A stretch of 64,000 nucleotides of DNA from Kutzneria buriramensis (GTDB lineage Bacteria; Actinomycetota; Actinomycetes; Mycobacteriales; Pseudonocardiaceae), in assembly GCF_043575855.1 (NCBI RefSeq), contig NZ_CP144375.1, positions 2,232,001 through 2,296,000 on the forward strand. Reading direction: 5' to 3'. The notes beneath the pieces were generated by a model. That model worked only from the letters and a program-made list of their open reading frames with translations, was not told the origin of the DNA and did not search any database. Below are positions 1 through 8,455 of this stretch, in pieces (position 1 is the stretch's first letter; each line of letters opens with the position of its first letter). The position numbers and the translations under genes are program-made.

Positions 1-1376
1 CCGGCGATGCCGGGCAGGTCCAGGCTGTAGTTGATCCACCGGCCGAACAGCACCAGCACCGCGTACACGGTCAGGCCGGAGCAGACCAGCGAGAGCAGCG
101 TCAGCACGCCCAGCGCCCGGTAGTAGAAGAGGCAGTACACGATGACCAGCAGCAGGCCGATGCCGCCGGCCAGCAGGCCCGCCTGCATCGAGGACAGGCC
201 CAGCGTCGCCGACACCGTCTGGTTCTCCGACATCTGGAAGGACAGCGGCAGCGAGCCGTAGCTCAGCGCGTTGGCCAGGTCCTTGGCGGACTTCTGGGTG
301 AACGAGCCGCTGATCTCGGTGTTGCCGATGATCTGCTGGTTGATGGTCGGCGCGGACTGCACCTGGCCGTCCAGCGTGAACGCGGCCTGGTCCTGCACGT
401 GCGCACCGGTGTAGCTGGCCCAGGTCTTGGCGCCGTCCGGCTTGAAGGTCAGCGTCACGATGTACTGGGCCTGCTGCTGGTCGAAGCCCGACTGCGCGGT
501 CGCGATCTGGCTGCCGTCCAGGAACGACGGGCCGAGCACGTACTTGGCCGTGTGCGCCTTGTCGCAGGTGACCAGCGGCTTGGTCGGGTCGTCGTAGCCG
601 AGCAGCGGGTCCTTGGCGTTGCAGTCGGTCGCGGCGAGCGCCGCCGTCAGCGCGTTCGGGTCGGTCCCCACGGCCGGGTTCTGCCGCACCGCCTTCGCCT
701 GCTGGATCGCCTTGACCTGAGCCGGGTCCGCCACGCCGGGGATGCTGCTCTGCGTGGTCGGCGCCGGCGTCGTGGTGGACGACGCGGCCGTGGACGACGG
801 CGGGTTGGTGGTCGTCGTCTGCGCGGCGGCCTTCATCGGCACCGGCATGCCCTGCGGCTTCGCCGAGGTCGACGTGGCCGGCGGGTTCGAGGTGCTGCTC
901 GGTGTGCCCGAGCCGCTCGGCTTGGCCGTGTTGCTGGACGACGGCTTGCCCGAGCTGCTGCTCGGCGGCGTGACCGGCACGACCATCGACTGGCCGGACT
1001 GCGGGTCCTTCAGCACGGGACGGAAGCGCAGCACCGCCGGCTCGCCCACCGACTTCAGCTGGTCGCCGTCGTTGCCTGGCGCGGTGATCACCAGGTTCGC
1101 GCCGTCCTGCACGATCTCGGCGCCGGTGACGCCGTTGCCGTTGACGCGGTCGGACAGGATCTGCTTGGCCAGGGTGAGGGAGTCCTGTGCCGGCGGCTTG
1201 CCGTCCGGGGAGATCGCGGTCAGCGTGACCCTGGTGCCCCCCTGGAGGTCGATGCCGAGTTTGGGAGTCGGCTGTCCATTCCCGGTGAAGAACACCAAGG
1301 CATAGAGCACGACCACGATGAGGGCGAAGACACCCAGGTAACGCACTGGGCGGATCTGCCCGGCCGGAGGTGCCAC
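1..1376 (-). CDS. secD: Protein translocase subunit SecD (3' end cut off by window edge)
   Basis: SecD works with SecF and YajC at the SecYEG channel, using the proton motive force to help release exported proteins. The product starts at a GTG (1374-1376) reading MAPPAGQIRPVRYLGV, with GAGGAG at 1388-1393 on the opposite strand as ribosome binding site. Visible features are one N-terminal membrane segment (LIVVVLYALVFFTG), the family motif LGIDLQGGTRVTL right after it, a long Ser/Thr/Pro-rich linker in the periplasmic domain, and the later membrane block starting SATLGLSSMQAGLLAGG. About 458 residues are present and the last membrane segments lie beyond position 1. It follows yajC in the same direction, the usual actinobacterial order. 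The linker is expected for high-GC Gram-positive SecD. Confidence 0.93.
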   Translation of the reverse strand, partial: MAPPAGQIRPVRYLGVFALIVVVLYALVFFTGNGQPTPKLGIDLQGGTRVTLTAISPDGKPPAQDSLTLAKQILSDRVNGNGVTGAEIVQDGANLVITAPGNDGDQLKSVGEPAVLRFRPVLKDPQSGQSMVVPVTPPSSSSGKPSSSNTAKPSGSGTPSSTSNPPATSTSAKPQGMPVPMKAAAQTTTTNPPSSTAASSTTTPAPTTQSSIPGVADPAQVKAIQQAKAVRQNPAVGTDPNALTAALAATDCNAKDPLLGYDDPTKPLVTCDKAHTAKYVLGPSFLDGSQIATAQSGFDQQQAQYIVTLTFKPDGAKTWASYTGAHVQDQAAFTLDGQVQSAPTINQQIIGNTEISGSFTQKSAKDLANALSYGSLPLSFQMSENQTVSATLGLSSMQAGLLAGGIGLLLVIVYCLFYYRALGVLTLLSLVCSGLTVYAVLVLFGRWINYSLDLPGIA

Positions 1377-1562
1377 GGTCGGTCGGTCTCCTCGTGCTGA
1401 TAGTCGTTGTCGGTGTGCCCCGACGGCCCGGTCGGTCGCAGGGGGTGCCCTCACATGGCGGTCAGAGTGCGGGCAAGGGCGCAGCGTACTCCTCGCCGTG
1501 TGAGGCGCGCGTCACTGTGCGAGGTCGCCCCTGCTCGGACGACCTCGCCTCGGCCGGACGGC

Positions 1563-1955
1563 TCAGCCCTTGCTCTTGCTCTCCAGAGGAGGCGCGACCT
1601 CGGCGTTGCTCTCCGGCTCGCCGGCCACGGGCTCGTCCTGCACGTCCTCGACCTCATCGACGTCCGAGTCGACCGTCGGGTTCACCTTCTCGCGGACCGC
1701 GGCGCGCAGCCACGTCGTCACCACGCCCGGCGCGATCTCGATGTCGATGTGGGTGTCCGAGTCGACGTTCGCAACGTTGCCGAACAGGCCCGAGGTCGTC
1801 ATCACCCGGTCGCCGACCTCCAGCGAGGTCTGAAGCTTCTGCTGCTCGGCCACCGCCTTGCGCTGCCGGCGGCTGCCGAAGAACAGCATGCCACCCACCA
1901 GCACGATGAGCAGGGGAAGCAGCAGGTTCGACGCGTCCATCATTCTCCGTTTCAT
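1563..1955 (-). CDS. yajC: Preprotein translocase accessory subunit YajC
   Basis: This small single-span membrane protein associates with SecD and SecF in the holotranslocon. The product has one transmembrane helix (LLLPLLIVLVGGMLFFG) followed by the family pattern RRQRKAVAEQQKLQTSLEVGD and a beta-rich cytosolic domain. An acidic tail rich in Glu, Asp and Val (residues about 95-130) extends past the core domain. The start is uncertain: the upstream ATG at 1955 has no clear ribosome binding site, while ATGs at 1943 and 1940 give the more typical N-terminus M(M)DASNLLLP; the GGAGA sequence sits too close to them to settle it. It lies between ruvB and secD, all in one direction. Confidence 0.9.
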   Translation of the reverse strand: MKRRMMDASNLLLPLLIVLVGGMLFFGSRRQRKAVAEQQKLQTSLEVGDRVMTTSGLFGNVANVDSDTHIDIEIAPGVVTTWLRAAVREKVNPTVDSDVDEVEDVQDEPVAGEPESNAEVAPPLESKSKG

Positions 1956-2010
1956 TGCGCCGCGTGCCGCGGCGGGGTGAGGCCGCTCCTAGGCCGGTCT
2001 CTTCCCTTGT

Positions 2011-2047
2011 CTCATGTCGATCGATGGAAAGACTCGATCGACATGAG
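2011..2047. terminator. Perfect 14-bp inverted repeat downstream of ruvB
   Basis: The arms CTCATGTCGATCGA (2011-2024) and its exact complement (2034-2047) flank a 9-nt loop. The hairpin sits about 80 bases past the ruvB stop and before yajC, so it may end or attenuate ruvB transcription. It has no U-run, so a protein-binding site is also possible. Confidence 0.4.
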
Positions 2048-2126
2048 CCCGCGGTCCAGAGACCGGCGCGGCCTCACAGGCTTGCCATGTCACTTGGCGT
2101 GTGCCTACAGCAGTCTGCCACACGGC

Positions 2127-3176
2127 TTATCGCCCATACCCCGTGGCAGGGGCCTCGCCCGGCGCTTCCGGCGGCGGTGTCAGACCCATGTGGTACCAGG
2201 CGGCCGCCGTCGCGACGCGGCCTCGCGGCGTGCGGGCGAGCAGGCCGGCGCGGACCAGGAACGGCTCGCAGACCTCCTCCACGGTGGTGGGCTCCTCCCC
2301 CACCGCGACGGCCAGCGTGGTCACCCCCACCGGACCCCCGTGGAAGCTCTTGACCAGCGCGTTCAGCACCGCCCGGTCCAACCGGTCCAGACCCAGGTCG
2401 TCCACGTCGTAGACGGCCAGCGCGGCGCGGGCGACCTCGGTGCTGATCACGCCGCCGGCGCGCACCTCGGCGTAGTCGCGGACGCGGCGCAGCAGCCGGT
2501 TGGCGATACGGGGTGTGCCCCGCGAGCGGCCGGCGATCTCGGCGGCGCCGTCACCCGGCAGGTCGATGCCCAGGATCGAGGCCGATCGGTGCAGCACCTG
2601 CTCCAGCTCCGCCGGCGAGTAGAACTCCATGTGCCCGGTGAAGCCGAACCGGTCGCGCAGCGGGCCGGTCAGCGAGCCGGACCGGGTGGTCGCGCCGACC
2701 AGCGTGAACGGCGCGATCTCCAGCGGGATGCTGGTGGCGCCGGGGCCCTTGCCGACGACGACGTCGACGCGGAAGTCCTCCATCGCCAGGTACAGCATCT
2801 CTTCCGCCGGCCGCGCGATGCGATGGATCTCGTCGATGAACAGGACGTCGCCCTCGACCAGGTTGGACAGCATCGCGGCGAGATCGCCGGCGCGCTCCAG
2901 CGCCGGGCCGGAGGTGATCCGGACGGCCGCGCCCAGCTCGGCGGCGATGATCATGGACAGGCTGGTCTTGCCCAGGCCGGGCGGGCCGGACAGCAGCACA
3001 TGGTCCGGCGGCTGGCCGCGCATCTGCGCGCTGCGCAGCACCAGTTCCAGCTGCTCACGGACCCGCGGCTGGCCGACGAACTCCGACATCCGGCTCGGCC
3101 GCAGCGTCGCCTCGACGTCACGCTCGGTCGGCTCGGCCAGCGCCGACAGCGGGCCGTGCTCGTCGAATTCGCTCAT
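2127..3176 (-). CDS. ruvB: Holliday junction branch migration ATPase RuvB
   Basis: RuvB is the hexameric AAA+ motor that drives branch migration of Holliday junctions with RuvA. The 349-residue product has Walker A GPPGLGKT (residues 64-71), Walker B LFIDEIHR (about 112-119), sensor GATTRSG and the arginine-finger segment LRDRFG, then the C-terminal winged helix with PRIANRLLRR. Length is normal for the family. The ATG overlaps the ruvA stop by 4 bases (ATGA), so translation is coupled. It is the last gene of ruvCAB, whose upstream region carries a LexA-type box. Confidence 0.97.
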   Translation of the reverse strand: MSEFDEHGPLSALAEPTERDVEATLRPSRMSEFVGQPRVREQLELVLRSAQMRGQPPDHVLLSGPPGLGKTSLSMIIAAELGAAVRITSGPALERAGDLAAMLSNLVEGDVLFIDEIHRIARPAEEMLYLAMEDFRVDVVVGKGPGATSIPLEIAPFTLVGATTRSGSLTGPLRDRFGFTGHMEFYSPAELEQVLHRSASILGIDLPGDGAAEIAGRSRGTPRIANRLLRRVRDYAEVRAGGVISTEVARAALAVYDVDDLGLDRLDRAVLNALVKSFHGGPVGVTTLAVAVGEEPTTVEEVCEPFLVRAGLLARTPRGRVATAAAWYHMGLTPPPEAPGEAPATGYGR

Positions 3177-3772
3177 CGCTTACGCCCCAACGATGTCAGC
3201 GCCTGCCGGAGCACTGCCGCGGTGTCGCGGGCACCGTCCTTGGCCAGCACCGCGTCCACCGCCTGCTCCGCCGCCTTCGCCGCGAAGCCCAGGCCCAGCA
3301 ACGCCTCCGTGACCTGCGCGCGCACCAGCTCGGCGTCCGCGCTGACCTCCGGGCCCGGGGTGCCGCTGGTCAGCGCGCCGACCTTGTCGCGCAGCTCGAC
3401 GATCAGCCGCTGCGCGCCCTTGGTGCCGATGCCCGGCACCTGCGTCAGCATCGCGGTGTTGCCCTCGGACAGCGCCGCCCGCAGCTTGTCCGGTTCCAGC
3501 ACCGCCAGCGTCGCCAGCGCGATCTTCGGGCCGATGCCCGACACCGTCAGCAGCAGGCCGAACAGCTGGCGCGCGTCGGGGTCGGTGAAGCCGAACAGGG
3601 TGAGCGAGTCCTCACGCACGATCAGCGCCGTGAACAGCTGCGCCTCGTCGCCGCGGCGCAGGCCGGCCAGGGTCGTCGGCGTCGCCAGCACCGCGAAGCC
3701 GACGCCGCCGACCTCGATGACGGCATGGTCCAGGCCGATGGACAGCACCGGTCCACGTACCGACGAGATCAC
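3173..3772 (-). CDS. ruvA: Holliday junction binding protein RuvA
   Basis: RuvA binds four-way junctions as a tetramer and loads RuvB. The start is the GTG at 3770-3772, giving 199 residues beginning MISSVRGPVLSIGLDHAVIE, the usual family length; this GTG overlaps the ruvC stop by 4 bases and has GGGGAG just upstream. The OB-fold N-terminus, the helix-hairpin-helix segments (VSGIGPKIALATL and VPGIGTKGAQRLI) and the C-terminal RuvB-binding domain (VTEALLGLGFAAKAAEQAV) are all visible. A longer reading frame upstream overlaps ruvC and is not coding. Confidence 0.96.
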   Translation of the reverse strand: MISSVRGPVLSIGLDHAVIEVGGVGFAVLATPTTLAGLRRGDEAQLFTALIVREDSLTLFGFTDPDARQLFGLLLTVSGIGPKIALATLAVLEPDKLRAALSEGNTAMLTQVPGIGTKGAQRLIVELRDKVGALTSGTPGPEVSADAELVRAQVTEALLGLGFAAKAAEQAVDAVLAKDGARDTAAVLRQALTSLGRKR

Positions 3773-4341
3773 CGTGCTGCTCCCCTGTTCGCGGCCTCGG
3801 CCAGCCGGGCCTTGTGTCGTCGTTGCAGTTCGGCGGCGCGGGCCTCCGCCTGCGCCAGCCGGGCCTTGAGCGGGGCCCGCCACAGGTGGCAGATACCCAG
3901 TGCCAGCGCGTCGGCGGCGTCCGCCGGCTTCGGCGCCTCGGCCAGCCCCAACAGGCGCGTCACCATGGCCGTGACCTGCGCCTTGTCCGCCGTGCCGGAC
4001 CCGGTGACCGCCGCCTTGACCTCGCTCGGCGTGTGGAACTCCACCGGCAGGCCGCGCTTGGCCGCCAGCAGCGCCACCACGCCGCCGGCCTGCGCCGTGC
4101 CCATCGCCGTGCGGACGTTGTGCTGGCTGAACACCCGCTCGATCGCCACCACCTCGGGGCGGTGCCGGTCCAGCCAGTCCTCCACCACCTCGGACAGCTG
4201 GAGCAGGCGGCGCGCGAGGTCGTCGTCCGCCGGGGTGCGGGCCACGCCCACGTCCACGCAGCGCACCGTCCGACCCGGTCCGCCGTCGACCACGCCGAGC
4301 CCACAGCGGGTCAGCCCAGGGTCGACGCCCAGCACCCGCAC
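3769..4341 (-). CDS. ruvC: Crossover junction endodeoxyribonuclease RuvC
   Basis: RuvC cleaves Holliday junctions symmetrically using metal ions. The 190-residue product has the acidic catalytic set of the family: D7 in MRVLGVDPGLTRCG, E68 in VVAIERVF, and D141 and D144 in PADAADALALG. The start is GTG with GGAGG 8 bases upstream. A charged Ala/Arg-rich tail (about residues 158-190) extends the core. It is the first gene of ruvC-ruvA-ruvB with 4-base overlaps throughout, and a LexA-type palindrome ends 23 bases before its start, suggesting SOS induction. Confidence 0.96.
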   Translation of the reverse strand: MRVLGVDPGLTRCGLGVVDGGPGRTVRCVDVGVARTPADDDLARRLLQLSEVVEDWLDRHRPEVVAIERVFSQHNVRTAMGTAQAGGVVALLAAKRGLPVEFHTPSEVKAAVTGSGTADKAQVTAMVTRLLGLAEAPKPADAADALALGICHLWRAPLKARLAQAEARAAELQRRHKARLAEAANRGAAR

Positions 4342-4364
4342 CTGTCCCGCCTCCGGAGTATCCG

Positions 4365-4380
4365 CCGAACACCCGTTCGA
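4365..4380 (-). promoter_or_regulatory. LexA-type SOS box upstream of ruvC
   Basis: On the minus strand the sequence reads TCGAACGGGTGTTCGG, one mismatch from the actinobacterial SOS consensus TCGAAC-N4-GTTCGA. It lies 23 bp upstream of the ruvC GTG, where a repressor would overlap the promoter. SOS control of ruvCAB is established in mycobacteria; binding here is inferred. Confidence 0.7.
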
Positions 4381-4431
4381 GACGCGACACTACCGGTCGT
4401 GGTGATCGCGGCCGACACCAACACGCCGTTG

Positions 4432-4486
4432 TGCAGGGAAGGACGCCTTACCCGCTTTGGATGCAGGTAAGGCGTCCTTCCCTGCA
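4432..4486. repeat. Perfect 21-bp stem hairpin, copy 1
   Basis: The left arm (4432-4452, beginning TGCAGGGAAGGACGCC) is exactly complementary to 4466-4486, with a 13-nt loop. The same 21-bp stem with a different 13-nt loop occurs at 11722-11778. It lies just past the stop of the DUF4262 gene, so a terminator role is likely. Confidence 0.7.
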
Positions 4487-4500
4487 TTCAGCGGACCGAA

Positions 4501-5007
4501 TCACGCGCCGTCGATGCCCGGCCGCCACGACTCGGGGCGGCCGCTGGCCGTCAGCACCGGCTGCCACTGCGCGAAGCCCTGCGGCGCCTTGGGATGCCAC
4601 GGCCAGTACCCGCCCTCGGACGGCACGATCAGCTGCACGGCGGGGAAATCACCGGTGGGGTGCAACAGGAAGGCGCTGCCGAAGAACTCCGGGTACCAGC
4701 CCTTCGCCACCCGCTCCACGGTGATCGGCACGCCGTTGAAGAACTGGCGGTACAGCTGCCCCGGCTGGAACCGCACGCCCTGGCGCGCCTCGTTCACGTA
4801 CGCGGTGACGAGGACTCGGCCCAGTTCCAACGGAAGCCCGATCACCACGGCCTCGGCGACGCCGAAGCGCCGCCAGGCGCCGACCGTGAAGCAGTACGGC
4901 GCGCCGTTCTGGTCGCCGGCCACCTCCACCACCGCGTTGCCGTGGTCCTCCGCCTGCCTGAGCAGCCATTGGCGCAGGTCACGATCTTCTTGCGAGAGGT
5001 TGTTCAT
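4501..5007 (-). CDS. DUF4262-type protein of unknown function
   Basis: The 168-residue product, from the ATG at 5005-5007 (MNNLSQEDRDLRQWLLRQAED), resembles the DUF4262 family: an N-terminal helix, then PYCFTVGAWRRFGVAEAVVIGLP and later GYWPWHPKAPQG. Family function is unknown and no catalytic motif is obvious. An upstream in-frame ATG at 5091 would add 28 residues but overlaps the hairpin downstream of yebC, so the shorter form is preferred; neither start has a strong ribosome binding site. It is followed by the 4432-4486 hairpin and then the ruvC regulatory region, so it is probably its own transcription unit. Confidence 0.72.
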   Translation of the reverse strand: MNNLSQEDRDLRQWLLRQAEDHGNAVVEVAGDQNGAPYCFTVGAWRRFGVAEAVVIGLPLELGRVLVTAYVNEARQGVRFQPGQLYRQFFNGVPITVERVAKGWYPEFFGSAFLLHPTGDFPAVQLIVPSEGGYWPWHPKAPQGFAQWQPVLTASGRPESWRPGIDGA

Positions 5008-5062
5008 CGCGGAGTGAGGTGGCACGGCGCCATTCTGCACAGAAAACCCGTCAAGACAAAGT

Positions 5063-5092
5063 GTTGCCCGGCAACACTCGTTGCCGGGCAAC
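5063..5092. terminator. Hairpin terminator after yebC
   Basis: GTTGCCCGGCAAC (5063-5075) and GTTGCCGGGCAAC (5080-5092) form a 13-bp stem with a 4-nt loop, 16 bases past the yebC stop. Each arm is also nearly self-palindromic, so a regulator site cannot be excluded. Confidence 0.6.
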
Positions 5093-5107
5093 AGAAAGCT
5101 GTTAACG

Positions 5108-5860
5108 TCAGGCGTCCACCTCGGCCATGACCTCGTCGCTCACGTCGAAGTTGGCGAAGACGTTCTGCACGTCGTCGCAGTCCTCCAGCGCGTCGATCAG
5201 CTTGAACATCTTGCGTGCGCCGTCGGCCTCCAGCTGCACCGTCATGGACGGCAGGAAGTTCGCCTCGGCCGACTCGTAGTCGTAGCCGGCCTCCTGGAGC
5301 GCCTTGCGCACCGGGATCAGGTCGCCGGCCTCGGACACGATCTCGAAGCTCTCGCCGAGGTCGTTGACCTCCTCCGCGCCCGCGTCCAGCACGGCCATCA
5401 GCACGTCGTCCTCGGACACGTCGTTCTTCGGCATGAGCACGACGCCCTTGCGGGAGAACAGGTAGGCCACCGAGCCCGGGTCGGCCATGCTGCCGCCGTT
5501 GCGGGTCATCGCGGTGCGCACCTCGGAGGCCGCCCGGTTGCGGTTGTCGGTCAGGCACTCGATCAGCACGGCCACGCCGTTCGGGCCGTAGCCCTCGTAC
5601 ATGATCGTCTGCCAGTCGGCGCCGCCGGCCTCCTCGCCGCCGCCGCGCTTGCGGGCGCGCTCGATGTTGTCCAGCGGCACCGAGTTCTTGCGGGCCTTCT
5701 GGATCGCGTCGAACAGCGTGGGGTTGCCGTCGGGGTCGCTGCCCCCGGTCCGCGCGGCGACCTCGATGTTCTTGATCAGCCGCGCGAACAGCTTGCCACG
5801 CTTGGCGTCGATCGCGGCCTTCTTGTGCTTGGTAGTCGCCCACTTGGAGTGGCCGCTCAT
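5108..5860 (-). CDS. yebC: YebC/PmpR-family protein (TACO1 family)
   Basis: The 250-residue product begins MSGHSKWATTKHKKAAIDAK, the highly conserved N-terminus of YebC proteins, continues with RLIKNIEVAARTGG and has the acidic central and C-terminal domains (YEGYGPNGVAVLIECLTDN). Family members have been described as transcriptional regulators and, more recently, as factors relieving ribosome stalling; which applies here cannot be told. GGAGGAAG stands 5-6 bases before the ATG. It lies 47 bases downstream of pdxT on the same strand, the order found in mycobacteria, with a hairpin terminator after its stop. Confidence 0.95.
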   Translation of the reverse strand: MSGHSKWATTKHKKAAIDAKRGKLFARLIKNIEVAARTGGSDPDGNPTLFDAIQKARKNSVPLDNIERARKRGGGEEAGGADWQTIMYEGYGPNGVAVLIECLTDNRNRAASEVRTAMTRNGGSMADPGSVAYLFSRKGVVLMPKNDVSEDDVLMAVLDAGAEEVNDLGESFEIVSEAGDLIPVRKALQEAGYDYESAEANFLPSMTVQLEADGARKMFKLIDALEDCDDVQNVFANFDVSDEVMAEVDA

Positions 5861-5907
5861 GAAACTTCCTCCGTCAGACTCGACGACTCGACGACCGTTC
5901 CCACGCC

Positions 5908-6525
5908 TCAGGCCGCGCGGACAGTCTCCACGAACAGGCGGTGCACGCGCTCGTCGCCGGTGAGCTCGGGATGGAACGCGGTCGCGAGCACGGACCCCTG
6001 CCGAACTGCGACGATCCTACCGGCGGCGGCGCCGTTGGCCGGTATGTCCGGCACCCGGGCGAGGACCTCGACGCCCTCGCCGACCGACTCCACCCAGGGG
6101 GCGCGGATGAACACCGCGTGCACCGGGCCGCCGTCGACCCCGGCGACCGGCAGCTCGCACTCGAACGAGTCGACCTGCCGGCCGAAGGCGTTGCGCCGGA
6201 CCACCATGTCCACGGCGGCGAGCTGCTGCTGGTCGGGACGGCCGTCCACGACCGTCCCGGCCAGCAGGATCATGCCGGCGCACGAGCCGTACGCGGGCAG
6301 GCCGTCGGCCAGCCGCTTGCGCAACGGTTCGAGCAGTTCGAAGGTCTCCAGCAGCCTGCTCATGGTGGTCGACTCGCCGCCGGGCAGCACGATGCCGTCG
6401 ACCTCGGCGAGCTCCTCCGGCCTGCGCACCGGCCGGGCGATGACGTCGCACTCGGCCAGCGACACGAGGTGCTCGCGAACGTCGCCCTGCAGGGCGAGCA
6501 CGCCGATGACGGGCTGGGCGGGCAC
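5908..6525 (-). CDS. pdxT: Pyridoxal 5'-phosphate synthase glutaminase subunit PdxT
   Basis: PdxT hydrolyses glutamine and channels ammonia to PdxS for vitamin B6 (PLP) synthesis. The 205-residue class I glutaminase has the nucleophile C82 in YGSCAGMI, the LPGGEST motif (47-53) and the His-Glu pair in FHPEL (H185, E187). The start is GTG with AGGAGGT 8 bases upstream. Its partner pdxS lies almost 10 kb away (16350-17249) on the same strand; in many actinobacteria the two are close, so the gap is filled here by accessory genes. yebC follows in the same direction. Confidence 0.95.
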   Translation of the reverse strand: MPAQPVIGVLALQGDVREHLVSLAECDVIARPVRRPEELAEVDGIVLPGGESTTMSRLLETFELLEPLRKRLADGLPAYGSCAGMILLAGTVVDGRPDQQQLAAVDMVVRRNAFGRQVDSFECELPVAGVDGGPVHAVFIRAPWVESVGEGVEVLARVPDIPANGAAAGRIVAVRQGSVLATAFHPELTGDERVHRLFVETVRAA

Positions 6526-6567
6526 GGGTGAGCGACCTCCTGGACGGGCAGTACCTGTACCTCCAGC

Positions 6568-7983
6568 TTATTGACCGGCGACGGGGACCGCGCTGGAGGG
6601 GTCGACCTGGGCCGCCGGCTGCCGCCGCCGGACCAGCCACCAGCCGGCCGCGAGCACCACGACGATGCCGGGGATGGAGAAGAAGGCGACCTGCTCGGCG
6701 CCGCCGGCGAAGCCCATCATCACCACGATCAGCGCCAGGAATCCGAGCGTCAGCCAGCCGGTCCAGGGCGCGCCGGGCATCCGGTAGGCCGGCCGCTCGA
6801 CCTCGCCCCGGAGCGCCTTCTGGCGGAGTCGCATCTGACAGAAGACCAGCGTGGCCCAGGTGGCGACGACGCCGAGCGAGGCGATCGCGGTGGCGATGTC
6901 GAACGCGGCGGTCGCGCCCTTGAACTGGTTGAGCGCGACGCCGGCGACGTAGACGACCGAGGTGAACAGGATGCCGCCGTAGGGGACGTGGCGGCTGCTC
7001 ATCTTGCCGGCGAAGGCCGGGGCCTCCTTCTTGTCGGCCAGCGACCGCAGCACGCGACCGGTCGAGTAGAGGCCGGAGTTGCAGGACGACAGGGCCGCGG
7101 TGAGCACGATCGCGTTCATGACGTCGCCGACCCACGGCAGGCCCAGCGCGCTGAACACCGTGACGAACGGGCTGGTGGTGGAGCTGTACATCACCGAGGG
7201 CAGCAGCATCGCCAGCAGCGTGACCGAGCCGACGTAGAAGATCGCGATGCGCCAGATCACGCCGTTGATGGCCTTGGGCATGACCTTGTGCGGGTCCTTG
7301 GTCTCGCCGGCCGCGATGCCGACCAGCTCGATCGCCGAGTACGCGAAGATCACCGCTTGCAGCGCGATCAGGGCGACGCCGATGCCGTGCGGGAAGAAGC
7401 CGCCGTCCGCGACCAGGTTGGCCGGGCCGGCGGCGTGGCCGGCGATGTTCGTGGACGAGACCACCAGGCCGATGCCGACCAGCAGGAACACCACGATCGC
7501 GGTCACCTTGAGCACGGAGAACCAGAACTCCAGCTCGCCGAACAGCTTCACCGACACCAGGTTGATCGTCAGCAGCGCGGCCAACGCGATCAGCGCGGTG
7601 ATCCAGGTCGGCAGGTTCGGCAGCCAGCGCTGCACGTAGATGCCGACGGCGGTGATCTCCGCGACGCCGGTCATGGCCCAGTTCAGCCAGTACATCCAGC
7701 CCGATGCGAAGCCGGCCCAGGGGCCGATGAACTCGCGGGCATAGGTGACGAAGCTGCCGGAGGTGGCCCGGTAGAGCACCAGTTCGCCCAGCGCCCGCAT
7801 GACGAAGAAGGCGGCCAGGCCGCACAGCGCGTACGAGATGATCAGGCCGGGGCCGGCGGCGTGCAGGCGGCCGCCGGCGCCGAGAAAGAGGCCGACGCCG
7901 ATGGCGCCGCCCATCGCGATCATCTGCACCTGACGATTGCCGAGGGCCTTGGAGTAGCCCTCGCCGTCACGGGAAGAATCCAC
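6568..7983 (-). CDS. Amino acid permease (APC superfamily)
   Basis: This is a 12-helix type secondary transporter of the amino acid/polyamine/organocation superfamily, AAT-like. The N-terminal motif ALGNRQVQMIAMGGAIGVGLFLG is diagnostic and is followed by ISYALCGLAAFFVMRALGELVLY, typical of the AnsP/GabP/aromatic permeases; substrate is not determinable. The start is placed at the GTG 7981-7983 (VDSSRDGEGYSKALG), with AAGGGA 8 bases upstream; longer frames to 8160 add a low-quality extension and come close to azlD. The product is 471 residues. It sits between pdxT and azlCD, all minus strand. Confidence 0.9.
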   Translation of the reverse strand: MDSSRDGEGYSKALGNRQVQMIAMGGAIGVGLFLGAGGRLHAAGPGLIISYALCGLAAFFVMRALGELVLYRATSGSFVTYAREFIGPWAGFASGWMYWLNWAMTGVAEITAVGIYVQRWLPNLPTWITALIALAALLTINLVSVKLFGELEFWFSVLKVTAIVVFLLVGIGLVVSSTNIAGHAAGPANLVADGGFFPHGIGVALIALQAVIFAYSAIELVGIAAGETKDPHKVMPKAINGVIWRIAIFYVGSVTLLAMLLPSVMYSSTTSPFVTVFSALGLPWVGDVMNAIVLTAALSSCNSGLYSTGRVLRSLADKKEAPAFAGKMSSRHVPYGGILFTSVVYVAGVALNQFKGATAAFDIATAIASLGVVATWATLVFCQMRLRQKALRGEVERPAYRMPGAPWTGWLTLGFLALIVVMMGFAGGAEQVAFFSIPGIVVVLAAGWWLVRRRQPAAQVDPSSAVPVAGQ

Positions 7984-8146
7984 GGAAACGGTCCCTTCAA
8001 TACTGCGAAAAGGCGCGGAACCGCCCCCGGCTCCGGCGCTGGAGAACTCGACCACGGGCGAACCCGTTGAGGTCGGGACTCTAGACAGCGGTCGAAGCGG
8101 ACCTCTATTCCGTTTGAGCAAGCCTTGATGTGACGAGCGCCACCGT

Positions 8147-8455
8147 TTAAGCGACGCCAAAGAGTCGCAGCGCCGCCGTCGTGCCGGCGGCCAGCACCAC
8201 GACCAGCACGAACGGCACCTTTCGCCAGGCCGCGACGCCGCCGACGAATACGCCCGCGATCAGCGCCCAGCCGCCGAATTTACCGGCGGGTACGAAGGCG
8301 TTGACCGCCACGAGGGCAAGAAGGAGTGCCGTCGCGGCCATTGACAGCAGCATTTGCACGCGCGTCGGCACGGTGATCCGATTACGCAGTTGCGGGCCGG
8401 CGAAGCGAATACCGTACGTGCCCAGGGCCAGCGCGAGGACGACTCCCAGCGTCAT
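8147..8455 (-). CDS. azlD: AzlD-family branched-chain amino acid exporter small subunit
   Basis: This 102-residue hydrophobic protein with about four membrane segments (LGVVLALALGTYGIRFA, MLLSMAATALLLALVAV, and a final pair ending RLFGVA) matches the AzlD half of the AzlCD exporter of branched-chain amino acids and analogues. Its ATG overlaps the azlC stop by 4 bases, and the two subunits act together. The conserved TYGIRF-type motif in the first helix is present. The substrate is inferred from the family. Confidence 0.85.
   Translation of the reverse strand: MTLGVVLALALGTYGIRFAGPQLRNRITVPTRVQMLLSMAATALLLALVAVNAFVPAGKFGGWALIAGVFVGGVAAWRKVPFVLVVVLAAGTTAALRLFGVA

Noticed and set aside
399..1400. 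Long arginine-rich open frame antisense to secD
   Set aside because: High-GC codon bias produces long antisense frames; composition is Arg/Gly-rich and no ribosome binding site or family is seen, while secD is clear on the other strand.
3172..4390. Long continuous frame covering ruvA and most of ruvC
   Set aside because: Only its last 199 codons match RuvA; the N-terminal part is antisense-style low-complexity reading of the ruvC region.
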